The notes under the pieces: generated by a model
What the model was told of the DNA's origin: nothing
What the model saw: only the letters and a program-made list of their open reading frames with translations
The model's database searches: none
Source of the DNA: Geomonas silvestris
GTDB taxonomy: Bacteria; Desulfobacterota; Desulfuromonadia; Geobacterales; Geobacteraceae
Direction: 5' to 3'
Assembly (NCBI RefSeq): GCF_014193515.1
Contig: NZ_BLXX01000006.1
Location: 62,001 to 126,000, forward strand
Length of the DNA: 64,000 bases
Translations under genes and position numbers: made by a program
Shown here: piece by piece, positions 1 to 10,156 of the stretch
Position numbering within the stretch: the stretch's first letter is position 1
How the letters are laid out: every line of letters starts with the position of its first letter

Positions 1-1086
1 TTCAGCGCCAAGGAGAAACTGGCGATAGCACGCGCCCTCGACGCCATGGGGGTGCACGAACTGGAGTGCGGCATCCCGGCCATGGGTGCGGAGGAGCGCG
101 CCTCGATCCGCGCCCTGGTAAACCTCGGGCTCAGCGTCCGGCTTATCACCTGGAACCGCGCCCTCATACCCGACATCGAGGCGAGCATCTCCTGCGGCGT
201 CGGTGCCGTGGACCTCTCCCTTTCGGTGTCAGACCTCATGATCGAGAGCAAGATCGGCAAAAGCCGGGAGTGGGTGAAAGAACAGCTGAAGCGCGCCCTG
301 GGCTTTGCCAAGGACCACGGCCTCTACGTCTGCGTGGGGGGCGAGGATGCCAGCAGAGCCGATCTCGGCTTTCTCTGTGAACTCATGGGGATTGCCCAGG
401 CGATGGGTGCGGAGCGCTTCCGCTTCTGCGATACCCTGGGGGTCATGGATCCCTTCGCGATGTATGAAAAAGTGGCGTCCCTGACTGCCGCGGCCCCCGG
501 TCTGGAGATAGAGGTGCACACCCATAACGACCTCGGCATGGCAACGGCCAATGCGCTTGCCGGCGTCAAGGGGGGCGCGACCTACATCAGCACCACGGTG
601 AACGGGTTGGGGGAGCGGGCAGGGAACGCCGCGCTGGAGGAGGTGGTGATGGCGCTCAAGGTGGCCTGCGGCATCGACGTCGGCATCGACACCCGCAAGC
701 TCTCCGCGGTATCCCGCCTGGTGGGCAAGGCATCAAACCGCGACGTGCCGGCCTGGAAGGCGGTGGTGGGGGAGCGGGTCTTTTCCCACGAATCGGGGCT
801 GCACACCGACGGCGTCCTCAAGAACCCCGCCAACTACGAGGGCTTTCCGCCCGAGGAGGTGGGGCTTACCCGCTACATCGTGGCCGGCAAGCACTCCGGC
901 ACCAACGGCATCGTGGAGAGCTACCGGCAGATCGGCATACGGGTAAGCCGTGCGGAGGCCCAGTCGCTCATGGCCACCGTGCGCAGCACCGCGCAGCGCC
1001 TGAAACGCCCCCTGGGCGCCGCGGAACTGGAGAACCTCTACCAGCGCCTGATCGGCTCCGAGATCTGCCGGCTCTCGGCCGCTTAA
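1..1086 (+). CDS. nifV: Homocitrate synthase NifV, 5' end cut off by the window
   Basis: Condenses acetyl-CoA with 2-oxoglutarate to homocitrate, the organic ligand of the nitrogenase FeMo cofactor. The frame is open from base 1 (reading FSAKEKLAIARALDAMG) and ends at TAA 1084-1086, so 361 residues are visible and roughly the first 20-25, including the expected DTTLRDGEQ-type motif, lie outside. The family metal-binding HTHNDLGMATANAL and the glycine-rich NGLGERAGNAALEEV are both present, followed by the C-terminal region with ESGLHTDGVLKNP and GKHSGTNGI. Internal ATG codons such as the one at 46 are not the start, because homology begins upstream. It is followed by the nifH leader. 2-isopropylmalate synthase is the main alternative, but the short length and nif context favour NifV. 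Confidence 0.93.
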   Translation, partial: FSAKEKLAIARALDAMGVHELECGIPAMGAEERASIRALVNLGLSVRLITWNRALIPDIEASISCGVGAVDLSLSVSDLMIESKIGKSREWVKEQLKRALGFAKDHGLYVCVGGEDASRADLGFLCELMGIAQAMGAERFRFCDTLGVMDPFAMYEKVASLTAAAPGLEIEVHTHNDLGMATANALAGVKGGATYISTTVNGLGERAGNAALEEVVMALKVACGIDVGIDTRKLSAVSRLVGKASNRDVPAWKAVVGERVFSHESGLHTDGVLKNPANYEGFPPEEVGLTRYIVAGKHSGTNGIVESYRQIGIRVSRAEAQSLMATVRSTAQRLKRPLGAAELENLYQRLIGSEICRLSAA

Positions 1087-1190
1087 TGAATTGCCCGGTG
1101 AATGACTAAAAGATAGGCAACTGCCTCGACAGATTGCGCCAGGAACGTAAAGTAGGGCGGTAAGACACGTAAAAACAGTAGTTTCAGGGT

Positions 1191-1206
1191 TGGCACGGTA
1201 GCTGCT
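1191..1206 (+). promoter_or_regulatory. Sigma-54 (-24/-12) promoter upstream of nifH
   Basis: TGGCACGGTAGCTGCT matches the RpoN consensus TGGCAC-N5-TTGCA with the required GG-N10-GC spacing (GG 1192-1193, GC 1204-1205). The predicted transcription start is near 1217, giving a leader of about 250 bases before the nifH ATG at 1470. nif promoters are classically sigma-54 dependent. No activator site was identified. Confidence 0.75.
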
Positions 1207-1229
1207 AAGAGTAAGGCAAAACCGAATAA

Positions 1230-2339
<1,110 letters not shown>

Positions 2340-2409
2340 ATCATTTCCCCGAGCGAGCCTGGAGGCGGTGGCGGATGAGCCCCGCCTTCCAGAAGATAAG
2401 GAGCAAGCT

Positions 2410-3849
2410 ATGTCTGAAGCGAGAAAGAAAGTAGAGGGGATCACCAAAGAATCGACCCAGGCCATGATCGACAAGGCCATGGAAATCTATCCGGAGAAGG
2501 CCAAGAAAAAGCGCGCGCCGCACCTGGCTCCCAACGAGGGCGAAGGCGCCTGCGTCAAGAGTAACCGCAAGACGGTTCCCGGCATCATGAGCGCCCGTGG
2601 CTGCGCCTATGCAGGCGCCAAAGGGGTGGTCTGGGGCCCGATCCGCGACATGGTGCACGTCTCGCACGGCCCGGTCGGCTGCGGCTGGTACTCCTGGGGC
2701 ACCCGGCGCAACATGATGACCGGCATCAACGGGGTCACCCAGTTCGGCATGCAGTTCACCTCCGACTTCCAGGAGAAGGACATCGTCTACGGCGGCGACA
2801 AGAAGCTGCGCACCCTGCTCGAGGAGGCCCACGAGCTGTTTCCGCTGGCCAAGGGTATCTCGGTACTTTCCGAGTGCCCGGTAGGCCTTATCGGTGACGA
2901 CATCAACTCGGTTGCCAAGGTTGCCTCCAAGGAACTGGACATCCCGATCATCCCGTGCAACTGCGAAGGTTTCCGAGGGGTTTCCCAGTCGCTTGGTCAC
3001 CACATCTCCAACGACACCATCCGCGACCACATCATCGGGACCCGTGAGTTTGCCGAGCCCGAGAGCCCGTACGATATCGCGCTGATCGGCGACTACAACA
3101 TCGGCGGCGACGTCTGGAGCGTGAAGCCCCTTTTGGAAGAGATCGGCCTGAACGTGAAGGCTGTCTGGACCGGCGACGGCGAACTGGAGAAGATCGCGGC
3201 CACCCACAAGGTGAAGCTCAACCTGATCCACTGCTACCGCTCCATGAACTACATGTGCCGCGTGATGGAAGAGAAGTACGGCATCCCCTGGATGGAGTTC
3301 AACTTCTTCGGCCCGACCAAGATCCGCGAGAGCCTGAGGAAGATCGGCGATTTTTTCGACGAATCCATCCGGGAGAAGGTCGAGGCGGCCATCGCCAAGT
3401 ACGACCCGATCATGCAGGCGGTCATCGACGAGTACCGTCCGCGCCTGGAAGGCAAGAAGGTGATGCTCTACGTCGGCGGTCTCAGGCCGCGCCACACCGT
3501 GAACGCCTACGCCGACCTCGGCATGACGGTTGTCGGTTCCGGCTACGAGTTCGCCCACGGCGACGACTACGAGAGAACCTCGGTCGAAATGCCCGAAGCC
3601 ACGGTTATTTATGACGACGCCTCTGAACACGAGCTCGAGGAATTCGTCAACGAACTGCGCCCCGACCTGGTCGGCTCCGGCATCAAGGAGAAGTACCTGT
3701 TCCAGAAGATGGGCATCCCGTTCCGCCAGATGCACAGCTGGGACTACTCAGGTCCGTACCACGCCTACAACGGCTTCCCGATCTTCGCCCGCGACGTCGA
3801 CATGGCGATCAACAGCCCGACCTGGAAGCTGGTGAAGTCGCCGTTCTAG
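2410..3849 (+). CDS. nifD: Nitrogenase molybdenum-iron protein alpha chain NifD
   Basis: Alpha subunit of dinitrogenase, 479 residues, carrying the FeMo cofactor and half of the P-cluster. Conserved P-cluster cysteines are Cys65 (ARGCAYAG), Cys91 ([11 protein letters not shown]) and Cys156 ([11 protein letters not shown]). The cofactor cysteine lies in [11 protein letters not shown] (about residue 277) and the cofactor histidine in [12 protein letters not shown] (about residue 443). The ATG at 2410 follows AAGGAGC and gives the expected N-terminus; upstream in-frame codons are noncoding. The protein is the ordinary Mo type, without the hallmarks of VnfD or AnfD, and no delta subunit gene follows. 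A repeat-bearing gap of 214 bases separates it from nifK. Confidence 0.99.
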   Translation: MSEARKKVEGITKESTQAMIDKAMEIYPEKAKKKRAPHLAPNEGEGACVKSNRKTVPGIMSARGCAYAGAKGVVWGPIRDMVHVSHGPVGCGWYSWGTRRNMMTGINGVTQFGMQFTSDFQEKDIVYGGDKKLRTLLEEAHELFPLAKGISVLSECPVGLIGDDINSVAKVASKELDIPIIPCNCEGFRGVSQSLGHHISNDTIRDHIIGTREFAEPESPYDIALIGDYNIGGDVWSVKPLLEEIGLNVKAVWTGDGELEKIAATHKVKLNLIHCYRSMNYMCRVMEEKYGIPWMEFNFFGPTKIRESLRKIGDFFDESIREKVEAAIAKYDPIMQAVIDEYRPRLEGKKVMLYVGGLRPRHTVNAYADLGMTVVGSGYEFAHGDDYERTSVEMPEATVIYDDASEHELEEFVNELRPDLVGSGIKEKYLFQKMGIPFRQMHSWDYSGPYHAYNGFPIFARDVDMAINSPTWKLVKSPF

Positions 3850-3900
3850 AGGGATCCGATCCAAGAGATGTTGGCGTAACCACCGCGGCCGGTCCACAGG

Positions 3901-4004
3901 TCCCCTCCTTTGTAAAAGGAGGGACAGGGAGGATTCGCCTCGAAGGTAGTTGGCCAACTGACAAATGGCGAATCCCCCCATGCCCCCTGTTCCAAAGGGG
4001 GGTA
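3901..4004. repeat. Long intergenic inverted repeat, family A (nifD-nifK gap)
   Basis: Arms of about 38 bases (3901-3939 and 3967-4004) are imperfect inverted copies built on CCCCTTTG..AAAGGGGGACAGGGGGGATTCGCC-like segments. The 27-base centre holds a further palindrome, AGTTGGCCAACT. The same family recurs at 53991-54103, with a half copy at 50438-50466. There is no transposase, so it is REP or MITE-like. In the nif transcript it would fold into a long hairpin. Confidence 0.8.
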
Positions 4005-4063
4005 AAGGCCAAACATTTCCCAGCCGCTCGACAGATTGGTCGGCGGCCGAAAGGAGTACACCC

Positions 4064-5527
4064 ATGAGTGCAGAAACCGCCGTCAAATACGTAACCGAAA
4101 CCCCGCAGGAAGACATCGATCGTGTCTCTGCCTGGATCAATACCGAGGAGTACAAGGAGAAGAACTTCGCCCGCCAGGCGCTGGTGATCAACCCGCCGCA
4201 CGCCTGCCAACCGCTGGGCGCCGAGCTGGCAGCCCACGGTTTCGAAGGGTGCCTTCCCTTCGTGCACGGCTCGCAGGGCTGCGCCTCCTACTACCGCTCC
4301 ACCTTCAACCGTCACTTCCGTGAGCCGGCACCGGCGGTTTCCGACTCCATGACCGAGGACGGCGCCGTGTTCGGCGGCCAGAACAACCTGCACGAGGCGC
4401 TGGAGAACGCCTACACCATCTACAAGCCCAAGATGATGGCGGTCTTCACCTCCTGCATGCCGGAGGTGATCGGCGACGACCTGACCGCGTTCATCAAGAA
4501 CGCCAAGAACAAGAACATCGTGCCGCAGGAGTATCCGCTCCCTTACGCCAACACCCCGAGCTTTAACGGCTCCCACGTCCACGGCTACGATTCGATGCTG
4601 GTCTCCATCCTGCAGACCCTGACCGAGGGGAAGAAGATCGAAGGGCGCTGCACCGGCAAGCTGAACCTGATCCCCGGGTTCGACTGCAACACCGGCAACT
4701 ATCGCGAGTACAAGAGGATCCTGAAGGAATTCGGCATCCCCTACACCCTTTTGGCCGACATCTCCGACGTCTTCGACTCCCCGCTGGACGGCACCTATCG
4801 TCCGTACCCCGGCGGCACCAAGCTCGACGATGCGGCCGACTCGATCAACGGCAAGGTGACCATGACCGTGGCTCCCTACGCCAGCGCCAAGACCTTCACC
4901 TGGGTGAAGGAGAACTACTCCGGCAAGCACGTCGCCCTGCCGACCCCCTTCGGCGTCGCGAAGACCGACGAGTTCATCCTGCAGCTCTCCAGGCTGTTCA
5001 ACAAGCCGGTTCCCGAGTCGCTGAAGGAAGAGCGCGGGCACGCGGTGGACGCCATGACCGACGCCCACCAGTACATCCACGGCAAGAAGTTCGCCCTCTA
5101 CGGCGACCCGGATTACCTCTTGGGCTACATCTCCTTCCTCTTGGAGATGGGCGCCAAGCCCTGGCACATCCTCTGCTCCAAGGGGAGCAAGAAGTTCCAG
5201 AAGGAGGCCCAGGCGCTGCTCGACGCCTCCCCGGACGGCAAGGGGTGCACCATCTACCTCAGCAAGGACCTCTGGCACATGCGCAGCCTTTTGGTGACCG
5301 ATCCGGTCGACGCCATGATCGGCGACACCCACGGCAAGTTCGCCGCGCGCGACGCCAACATCCCGCTGTTCCGCTTCGGCTTCCCGATCTTCGACCGGGT
5401 GAACCTGCACCGCTCGCCGCTTATCGGCTACCAGGGTGCCATCAACATGCTGACCACCATCTGCAACAAGTTCATCGAGGTTAGAGACGAGACCTGCGAG
5501 GACAAGTACTTCGAAATGATGAGGTAA
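4064..5527 (+). CDS. nifK: Nitrogenase molybdenum-iron protein beta chain NifK
   Basis: Beta subunit of dinitrogenase, 487 residues, which with NifD forms the alpha2beta2 tetramer and holds the other half of the P-cluster. P-cluster cysteines are seen in NPPHACQPLGA (about residue 48), HGSQGCASYYR (about 73) and TSCMPEVIGDD (about 131). The start at 4064 follows AAGGAGTACACCC; longer in-frame extensions run into the repeat and are rejected. It is followed by a gap containing a different inverted repeat and then by nifEN, in the usual HDK-EN order. Confidence 0.99.
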   Translation: MSAETAVKYVTETPQEDIDRVSAWINTEEYKEKNFARQALVINPPHACQPLGAELAAHGFEGCLPFVHGSQGCASYYRSTFNRHFREPAPAVSDSMTEDGAVFGGQNNLHEALENAYTIYKPKMMAVFTSCMPEVIGDDLTAFIKNAKNKNIVPQEYPLPYANTPSFNGSHVHGYDSMLVSILQTLTEGKKIEGRCTGKLNLIPGFDCNTGNYREYKRILKEFGIPYTLLADISDVFDSPLDGTYRPYPGGTKLDDAADSINGKVTMTVAPYASAKTFTWVKENYSGKHVALPTPFGVAKTDEFILQLSRLFNKPVPESLKEERGHAVDAMTDAHQYIHGKKFALYGDPDYLLGYISFLLEMGAKPWHILCSKGSKKFQKEAQALLDASPDGKGCTIYLSKDLWHMRSLLVTDPVDAMIGDTHGKFAARDANIPLFRFGFPIFDRVNLHRSPLIGYQGAINMLTTICNKFIEVRDETCEDKYFEMMR

Positions 5528-5538
5528 AAGGCGTTTCC

Positions 5539-5615
5539 GCCACGGAGGCGCGGAGCACACGGAGAAAACCTTTGGTTTGGTGTTGATTTCCTCTGTGTAC
5601 TCCGTGCCTCGTGGC
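5539..5615. repeat. Intergenic inverted repeat, family C (nifK-nifEN gap)
   Basis: The left arm 5539-5567 (starting GCCACGGAGGCGCGGAGCAC) is complementary, with few mismatches, to the right arm 5586-5615 (ending CTCCGTGCCTCGTGGC). They are separated by about 18 bases. The CACGGAG-rich arms resemble a dispersed repeat type common in deltaproteobacterial genomes. No gene lies inside. Confidence 0.8.
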
Positions 5616-5661
5616 AACCTGTTGTTCTAGCCGCACGCTCTAACCACAAAGGAGTGGCCCC

Positions 5662-8418
5662 ATGGCAAAACCGGATTGGTACGACGTTGAAGAATGCGCG
5701 ACAAATGATGCGGGCGCTCCAAAATTCTGCAAGAAATCAGAACCTGGCGAGGGGACCGAAAGAAGCTGCGCCTACGACGGCGCCCGCGTGGTCCTCATGC
5801 CCATCACCGACGTGATCCACCTGGTGCACGGCCCCATCGCCTGCGCCGGCAACTCCTGGGACAACCGGGGTGCCCGCTCCAGCGAATCCCAACTCTACCG
5901 CCGCGGTTTCACAACCGAAATGCTGCAAAACGACGTCATCTTCGGCGGCGAGAAAAAACTCTATAAAGCCATCAAGGAACTGGCGGTACGTTACCCCGAG
6001 GCCAAGGCTATCTTCGTCTACGCCACCTGCGTCACCTCCATGACCGGCGACGATATCGAGGCGGTCTGCCTGGCGGCCAGCGAGAAGGTCCCCATGCCGG
6101 TGATTCCCGTGAACACCCCCGGTTTCATCGGCGACAAGAACATCGGCAACCGGTTGGCCGGAGAGATGCTCTTCAAGTACGTCATCGGAACCGCCGAGCC
6201 CGAAGTCGTCACCGACTACGACATCAACCTGATCGGCGAGTACAACATCGCGGGCGATCTGTGGGGCATGCTGCCGCTCTTCGACAAGCTCGGCATCAGG
6301 GTCTTGTCCTGCATCAGCGGCGACGCCAAGTTCGAGGACCTGCGCTACGCGCACCGGGCCAAGCTGAACGTCATCATCTGCTCCAAAAGCCTCACCAACC
6401 TCGCCAAGAAGATGCAGAAAAATTACGGCATCCCGTACCTGGAGGAATCCTTCTACGGCATGACCGACGTTGCCAAGGCGCTCCGGAACATCGCCCGCGA
6501 GCTGGACGACCGGGTCAACGGCCTGGAGAAGCGGATCATGCAGGACCGGGTGGAGCGCCTTATCGCCGAGAGCGAAGAGGCCTGCCGCGTCCAGTTGGCT
6601 CCCTACCGGGCCCGTCTGCAGGGAAAACGAGCCGTGCTCTTTACCGGCGGCGTCAAGACCTGGTCCATGGTGAACGCGCTTGCCGAACTGGGCGTGGAAA
6701 TTCTCGCCGCGGGCACCCAGAATTCGACGCTGGAGGACTTCTACCGGATGAAGGCCCTCATGCACGAGGACGCCTCCATCATCAAGGACACCTCGACTGC
6801 CGGGCTTTTGTCGGTGATGTACGACAAGCTCCCCGACCTGATCGTGGCCGGTGGCAAGACCAAGTTCCTGGCGCTCAAGACCAAGACCCCGTTTCTGGAC
6901 ATCAACCACGGCCGCTCCCACCCGTACGCCGGGTACGACGGCATGGTCACCTTCGCCAAGCAGCTGGATCTCACGGTCAATAATCCCATCTGGCCGGTAT
7001 TAAACGGCAAAGCACCCTGGGAGAAGGATGTCGCTGAGCTCGAGGCCGCCCTTATCGAAGCGACCGGCCTGGCCGGGCGTCTGGCCGCCGAGGAGATGAA
7101 GCTCTCGCGGGTAAAGGTGCCGGTGAAGAGCGCCACGGTGAACCCGCAGAAGAACTCCCCCGCGCTGGGCGCCACGCTTGCCTACCTGGGGATCGACGGC
7201 ATGCTGGGCCTGTTGCACGGCGCCCAGGGGTGCTCCACCTTCATCAGGCTGCAGCTTTCCCGGCATTTCAAGGAATCCATCGCGCTCAACTCTACGAGCA
7301 TGAGCGAGGAGACCGCAATCTTCGGCGGCTGGGACAACCTGAGGATTGGCATCAAGCGCGTCATCGAGAAGTTCTCCCCGAAGGTGGTGGGCGTGATGAC
7401 CTCGGGCCTTACCGAGACCATGGGCGACGACGTGCGCAGCGCCATCGTCAAGTTCCGCCAGGAGCACCCCGAGCACGACCTGGTGCCGGTGATTCACGCC
7501 TCGACCCCCGACTACTGCGGCTCCATGCAGGAGGGATATGCCGCGGCCGTCGAGGCGATCGTGGAAGGGATTCCCGAGGGGGGCGCCACGATCAAGGGGC
7601 AGGTGAACATCCTGCCGGGCTGCCAGCTGACCCCCGCCGAGGTGGAGCAGGTGGCGGAGATCTGCGAGGCCTTTGGCCTTGACCCTGTGGTGGTTCCGGA
7701 CATCTCGAACGCCCTGGACGGCCACATCGACGCCACCGTCTCCGCCCTGTCGGTGGGCGGGGTGAGCGTGGAGCGGATCCGCCAGGCCGGACGCAGCGAG
7801 GCGACACTCTTTATCGGCGACTCACTGGCCGACGCCGCCGGCATCCTGGAGAAGAAGTTCGGCATTCCCAGCTACGGGTTCACCTCCCTTACGGGAATCG
7901 CCGAGAGCGACCTTCTCATGGCGGCACTCTCCCACATCTCCGGCCGCCCCATCCCGGAGAAGTTCCGGCGCTGGAGAAGCCGGCTGATGGACGCCATGGT
8001 GGACAGCCACTACCAGTTCGGCCTCAAGAAGGTGGCCATTGCGCTTGAGTCCGATCACCTGAAGGGGATGACCAGCTTCCTCTCGGGACTGGGGTGCGAC
8101 ATCCAGGTGGCCATCGCTGCCACCCGGACCCGTGGCCTGGACGCCTTGCCGGTGGAAAACCTCTTCGTCGGCGACCTGGAGGATCTGGAGCATACCGCGG
8201 CGGGCGCCGACCTGCTGGTAGCCAACTCCAACGCCCGTCAGGCGGGCAAGCGGCTCGGCATCAATGCGCACCTGAGAACCGGCATGCCCGTCTTCGACAG
8301 GCTGGGCTCGCACCACAAAATGTGGATCGGCTACCAGGGTACCCTGAACCTGGTATTCGAGGTCGCCAACATCTTCCAGGCCAACGCCAAAGAGGCGCAG
8401 AAGCTGGCCCACAACTAG
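5662..8418 (+). CDS. nifEN: Fused nitrogenase cofactor scaffold protein NifE-NifN
   Basis: A single 918-residue chain combining NifE (about residues 1-460) and NifN (about 475-918), which are normally separate subunits of the scaffold that converts the NifB cofactor into FeMo-co precursor before transfer to NifDK. NifE-type motifs include KSEPGEGTERSCAYDGAR, HGPIACAGNSWD and YATCVTSMTGDD. The NifN half begins near VNPQKNSPALGATLAYLGIDG and contains HGAQGCSTFIRL and MTSGLTETMGDDV. No stop or frameshift occurs at the junction, so the fusion is real. The ATG at 5662 follows AAAGGAGTGGCCCC. nifEN fusions are known in Geobacter. Confidence 0.97.
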   Translation: MAKPDWYDVEECATNDAGAPKFCKKSEPGEGTERSCAYDGARVVLMPITDVIHLVHGPIACAGNSWDNRGARSSESQLYRRGFTTEMLQNDVIFGGEKKLYKAIKELAVRYPEAKAIFVYATCVTSMTGDDIEAVCLAASEKVPMPVIPVNTPGFIGDKNIGNRLAGEMLFKYVIGTAEPEVVTDYDINLIGEYNIAGDLWGMLPLFDKLGIRVLSCISGDAKFEDLRYAHRAKLNVIICSKSLTNLAKKMQKNYGIPYLEESFYGMTDVAKALRNIARELDDRVNGLEKRIMQDRVERLIAESEEACRVQLAPYRARLQGKRAVLFTGGVKTWSMVNALAELGVEILAAGTQNSTLEDFYRMKALMHEDASIIKDTSTAGLLSVMYDKLPDLIVAGGKTKFLALKTKTPFLDINHGRSHPYAGYDGMVTFAKQLDLTVNNPIWPVLNGKAPWEKDVAELEAALIEATGLAGRLAAEEMKLSRVKVPVKSATVNPQKNSPALGATLAYLGIDGMLGLLHGAQGCSTFIRLQLSRHFKESIALNSTSMSEETAIFGGWDNLRIGIKRVIEKFSPKVVGVMTSGLTETMGDDVRSAIVKFRQEHPEHDLVPVIHASTPDYCGSMQEGYAAAVEAIVEGIPEGGATIKGQVNILPGCQLTPAEVEQVAEICEAFGLDPVVVPDISNALDGHIDATVSALSVGGVSVERIRQAGRSEATLFIGDSLADAAGILEKKFGIPSYGFTSLTGIAESDLLMAALSHISGRPIPEKFRRWRSRLMDAMVDSHYQFGLKKVAIALESDHLKGMTSFLSGLGCDIQVAIAATRTRGLDALPVENLFVGDLEDLEHTAAGADLLVANSNARQAGKRLGINAHLRTGMPVFDRLGSHHKMWIGYQGTLNLVFEVANIFQANAKEAQKLAHN

Positions 8419-8449
8419 AGAAGCTGGGGCTGGCTTGGCCAGAGATGGC

Positions 8450-8630
8450 TGCCCCCTCACCCCGACCCTCTCCCGGCGGGCGAGAGGGAGTCTTCGGGAG
8501 TTTGTCAGAGATTGTGGTGGCCTGAGGGCTGCTGTGAAAACTACAAGAACGATGTCTTGCCTGCCTTTGATAGTCAGAAATCCAAATAACCCCTCGCCCG
8601 CCGGGAGAGGGGCAGGGGTGAGGGGGCGGC
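8450..8630. repeat. Long intergenic inverted repeat, family B (nifEN-nifX gap)
   Basis: The arms 8450-8491 and 8590-8630 are near-perfect inverted copies about 40 bases long, with the core CTCTCCCGGCGGGCGAG and CCCTCACCCC blocks, around a loop of about 98 bases with no gene. A degenerate half copy occurs at 17760-17806. It is a REP-like element that would make a very stable stem in the nif mRNA. Confidence 0.82.
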
Positions 8631-8677
8631 AGCTGGCGATCGGTAGCCAGAACCGCCACCAAGCCAAAGGAGCCAAC

Positions 8678-9067
8678 ATGAAAATAGCCTTTACCACCAA
8701 GACCGGCGAGATGATCGACATGCACTTCGGCCAGGCCGACTCCTTCCACGTCTGGGAAGTCGGCCCCGAGGAGGCCTACTTCCTGGAGACGGTGAGCGTG
8801 GGCGAGCACGGCAGCGACGAGGAGGACCGTATCTCGGCCCGCGCCAACATCCTCTCGGACTGCGCCGTGGTCTACACCATGCAGATCGGCGGACCCGCTG
8901 CGGCGAAGCTGATCGCCCGCAAGATCCATCCTATGAAGACCAACGTCGAGGTGGGCCTGAAAGAGTCCATCGAGCGCATGCAGGAGGTGCTGCGCGGCAA
9001 CCCGCCGCCTTGGCTGCGCAAAGCGATGAACAAGGCTGAAGCCGGATCGTTCATGGACGAGGACTAG
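8678..9067 (+). CDS. nifX: Nitrogenase cofactor carrier protein NifX
   Basis: A 129-residue protein of the NifX/NafY/NifB-C-terminal family (dinitrogenase iron-molybdenum cofactor domain). These proteins bind NifB-co or FeMo-co precursors and shuttle them between NifB, NifEN and NifDK. The fold opens with MKIAFTTKTGEMIDMHFGQADSF, typical of the family, and DCAVVYTMQIGGPAAAKLI matches the second half. The longer C-terminal tail (PPPWLRKAMNK) is common in NifX and missing from the second family member at 9760. The start at 8678 follows AAAGGAGCCAAC. It lies directly downstream of nifEN across a repeat-filled gap. Confidence 0.93.
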   Translation: MKIAFTTKTGEMIDMHFGQADSFHVWEVGPEEAYFLETVSVGEHGSDEEDRISARANILSDCAVVYTMQIGGPAAAKLIARKIHPMKTNVEVGLKESIERMQEVLRGNPPPWLRKAMNKAEAGSFMDED

Positions 9068-9079
9068 ACCAGAAAAAAA

Positions 9080-9272
9080 GTTCTAGGTTCTAGGTTCTAC
9101 GTTGATTGCATGAACCTGCGCGTGACGCATGTTGCCAGGTGATTACCTTGACGTACCTACCGGTTTAAGATGCTGCTCGACGCTGGGATGCTGGTGTCTG
9201 CATTCCCACGCTGGAGCATGGGAACGAGAATCAAAAGGTCAACGTAGAACATAGAACCTAGAACGCAGAACG
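9080..9272. repeat. Intergenic inverted repeat, family D (nifX-ferredoxin gap)
   Basis: The left arm 9080-9108 (GTTCTAGGTTCTAGGTTCTA type) and right arm 9235-9272 (GTAGAACATAGAACCTAGAA) are inverted copies of a TTCTAGG-repeat element. Between them, 9200-9228 holds a second small palindromic element around TTCCCACGCTGGAGCATGGGAA. The gap carries no gene. This is the fourth different repeat family in successive nif gaps. Confidence 0.75.
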
Positions 9273-9331
9273 GCTGTTAAAAAAAACAGGCAGTCTACCT
9301 GCCAAAACCCTAGGATAAAGGAGACGACCCC

Positions 9332-9595
9332 ATGGCTTACATCACCGGTTTGACCAAGAGCAAGAAGGAGTGGACCCCGCAGTTCATCACCTCCATCGAC
9401 GAGGAGGCCTGCATCGGCTGCGGCCGCTGCTTCAAGGTTTGCGCCCACGACGTGCTCAATTTCGAGGAGCTTGACGAGGACGATTCGGCGAAGATGTTCA
9501 TGAAGGTGGAGAACCCGGGGAACTGTATCGGGTGCCAGGCCTGCGGCAGGACCTGCTCGAAGAAGTGCTTCACCTTCGCACCCGTTGAGGCTTAA
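9332..9595 (+). CDS. fdxB: Nif-specific 2[4Fe-4S] ferredoxin (ferredoxin III type)
   Basis: An 87-residue ferredoxin of the nif-specific type, with one cluster motif CIGCGRCFKVCAHD (about residue 28) and a second CIGCQACGRTCSKKC (about 66). The long spacer between them and the N-terminus AYITGLTKSKKEW are characteristic. It probably donates low-potential electrons to nitrogenase or to NifB and NifEN during cofactor assembly. The start at 9332 follows AAAGGAGACGACCCC. It sits between the two nifX-type genes, an arrangement seen in other diazotrophs. The exact gene symbol is less certain than the family. Confidence 0.9.
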   Translation: MAYITGLTKSKKEWTPQFITSIDEEACIGCGRCFKVCAHDVLNFEELDEDDSAKMFMKVENPGNCIGCQACGRTCSKKCFTFAPVEA

Positions 9596-9601
9596 AGGCT
9601 C

Positions 9602-9733
9602 AGGTTAAGGTTGAGGTCAAGGTTGAGTGATCGGCAAAGCATTTGGAGCTCCTCCCAATCGGTTCTGAAGCACCTGCGGTTACTCAACCTTGACCTCACA
9701 ATCTGAAAACAGGGCTTTCTCAACCTAACCTCG
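9602..9733. repeat. Intergenic inverted repeat, family E (ferredoxin-nifX2 gap)
   Basis: The left arm 9602-9630 (AGGTTAAGGTTGAGGTCAAG type) is inverted in two pieces at 9680-9700 and 9720-9733. This is a dispersed AACCTTGACCTCAACC-type element. It fills almost the whole gap and holds no gene. Confidence 0.72.
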
Positions 9734-9759
9734 ATCTGCTCTACCTGGGGGGACATAGT

Positions 9760-10089
9760 ATGCGATTCGCCGTAGCATCCAAAGATGGCAAAGAGATCAA
9801 CCAGCATTTCGGCCATGTCGAGCGTTTCCTGATCTACGAGGTAGACGGGGACGAGGTGAGCTTTGTCGAAGAACGCGCTGTCGAGAAATACTGCCGTTTC
9901 GATCCCGACCACCCCTTGCGCAGCCATACCCTCAAAGGGACCGCAGACGTGCTCGCCGGCTGCCGAGCCGTGGTCTGCTCGATGATCGGCGAGGCGCCCA
10001 AGATCGAGCTGGAAAGGATCGGCGTGGAACCGTTCGTGGTCGAAGGCGATATCGCGACTGCCTTGCGCGACCTCGCCAAAGTGCTGTAA
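9760..10089 (+). CDS. Second NifX/NafY-family cofactor-binding protein
   Basis: A 109-residue single-domain member of the dinitrogenase iron-molybdenum cofactor family, starting MRFAVASKDGKEINQHFGHVE. It contains the conserved HFGH and the SMIGEAPKIELERIGVEPF half. This NifB in the window (13696) lacks the C-terminal NifX-like domain that many NifBs carry, so this stand-alone copy could supply it; that is inference. NifX paralogue, NafY-like or NifY-like are equally possible names. The start follows GGGGGACATAGT. It is followed after 67 bases by draT on the same strand. Confidence 0.85.
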   Translation: MRFAVASKDGKEINQHFGHVERFLIYEVDGDEVSFVEERAVEKYCRFDPDHPLRSHTLKGTADVLAGCRAVVCSMIGEAPKIELERIGVEPFVVEGDIATALRDLAKVL

Positions 10090-10156
10090 CCTGCCAGCCG
10101 CAAAGAAAGGCGGCGCAGAGTATTAGCCGAGTCCTGTCACAGCGAGGTGATGGCCC

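Noticed and set aside
1191-1204. TGGC-ACGGTA-GCTG as the first hexaloop (P1) of a two-hairpin ANTAR target
   Set aside because: It has A1/G4 in a six-base loop, but it coincides exactly with the sigma-54 -24/-12 element, so it would not be transcribed. Its stem also needs two G-U pairs.
3901-9733. Insertion sequences in the nif gaps
   Set aside because: The inverted repeats enclose no transposase gene and no target-site duplication could be confirmed.
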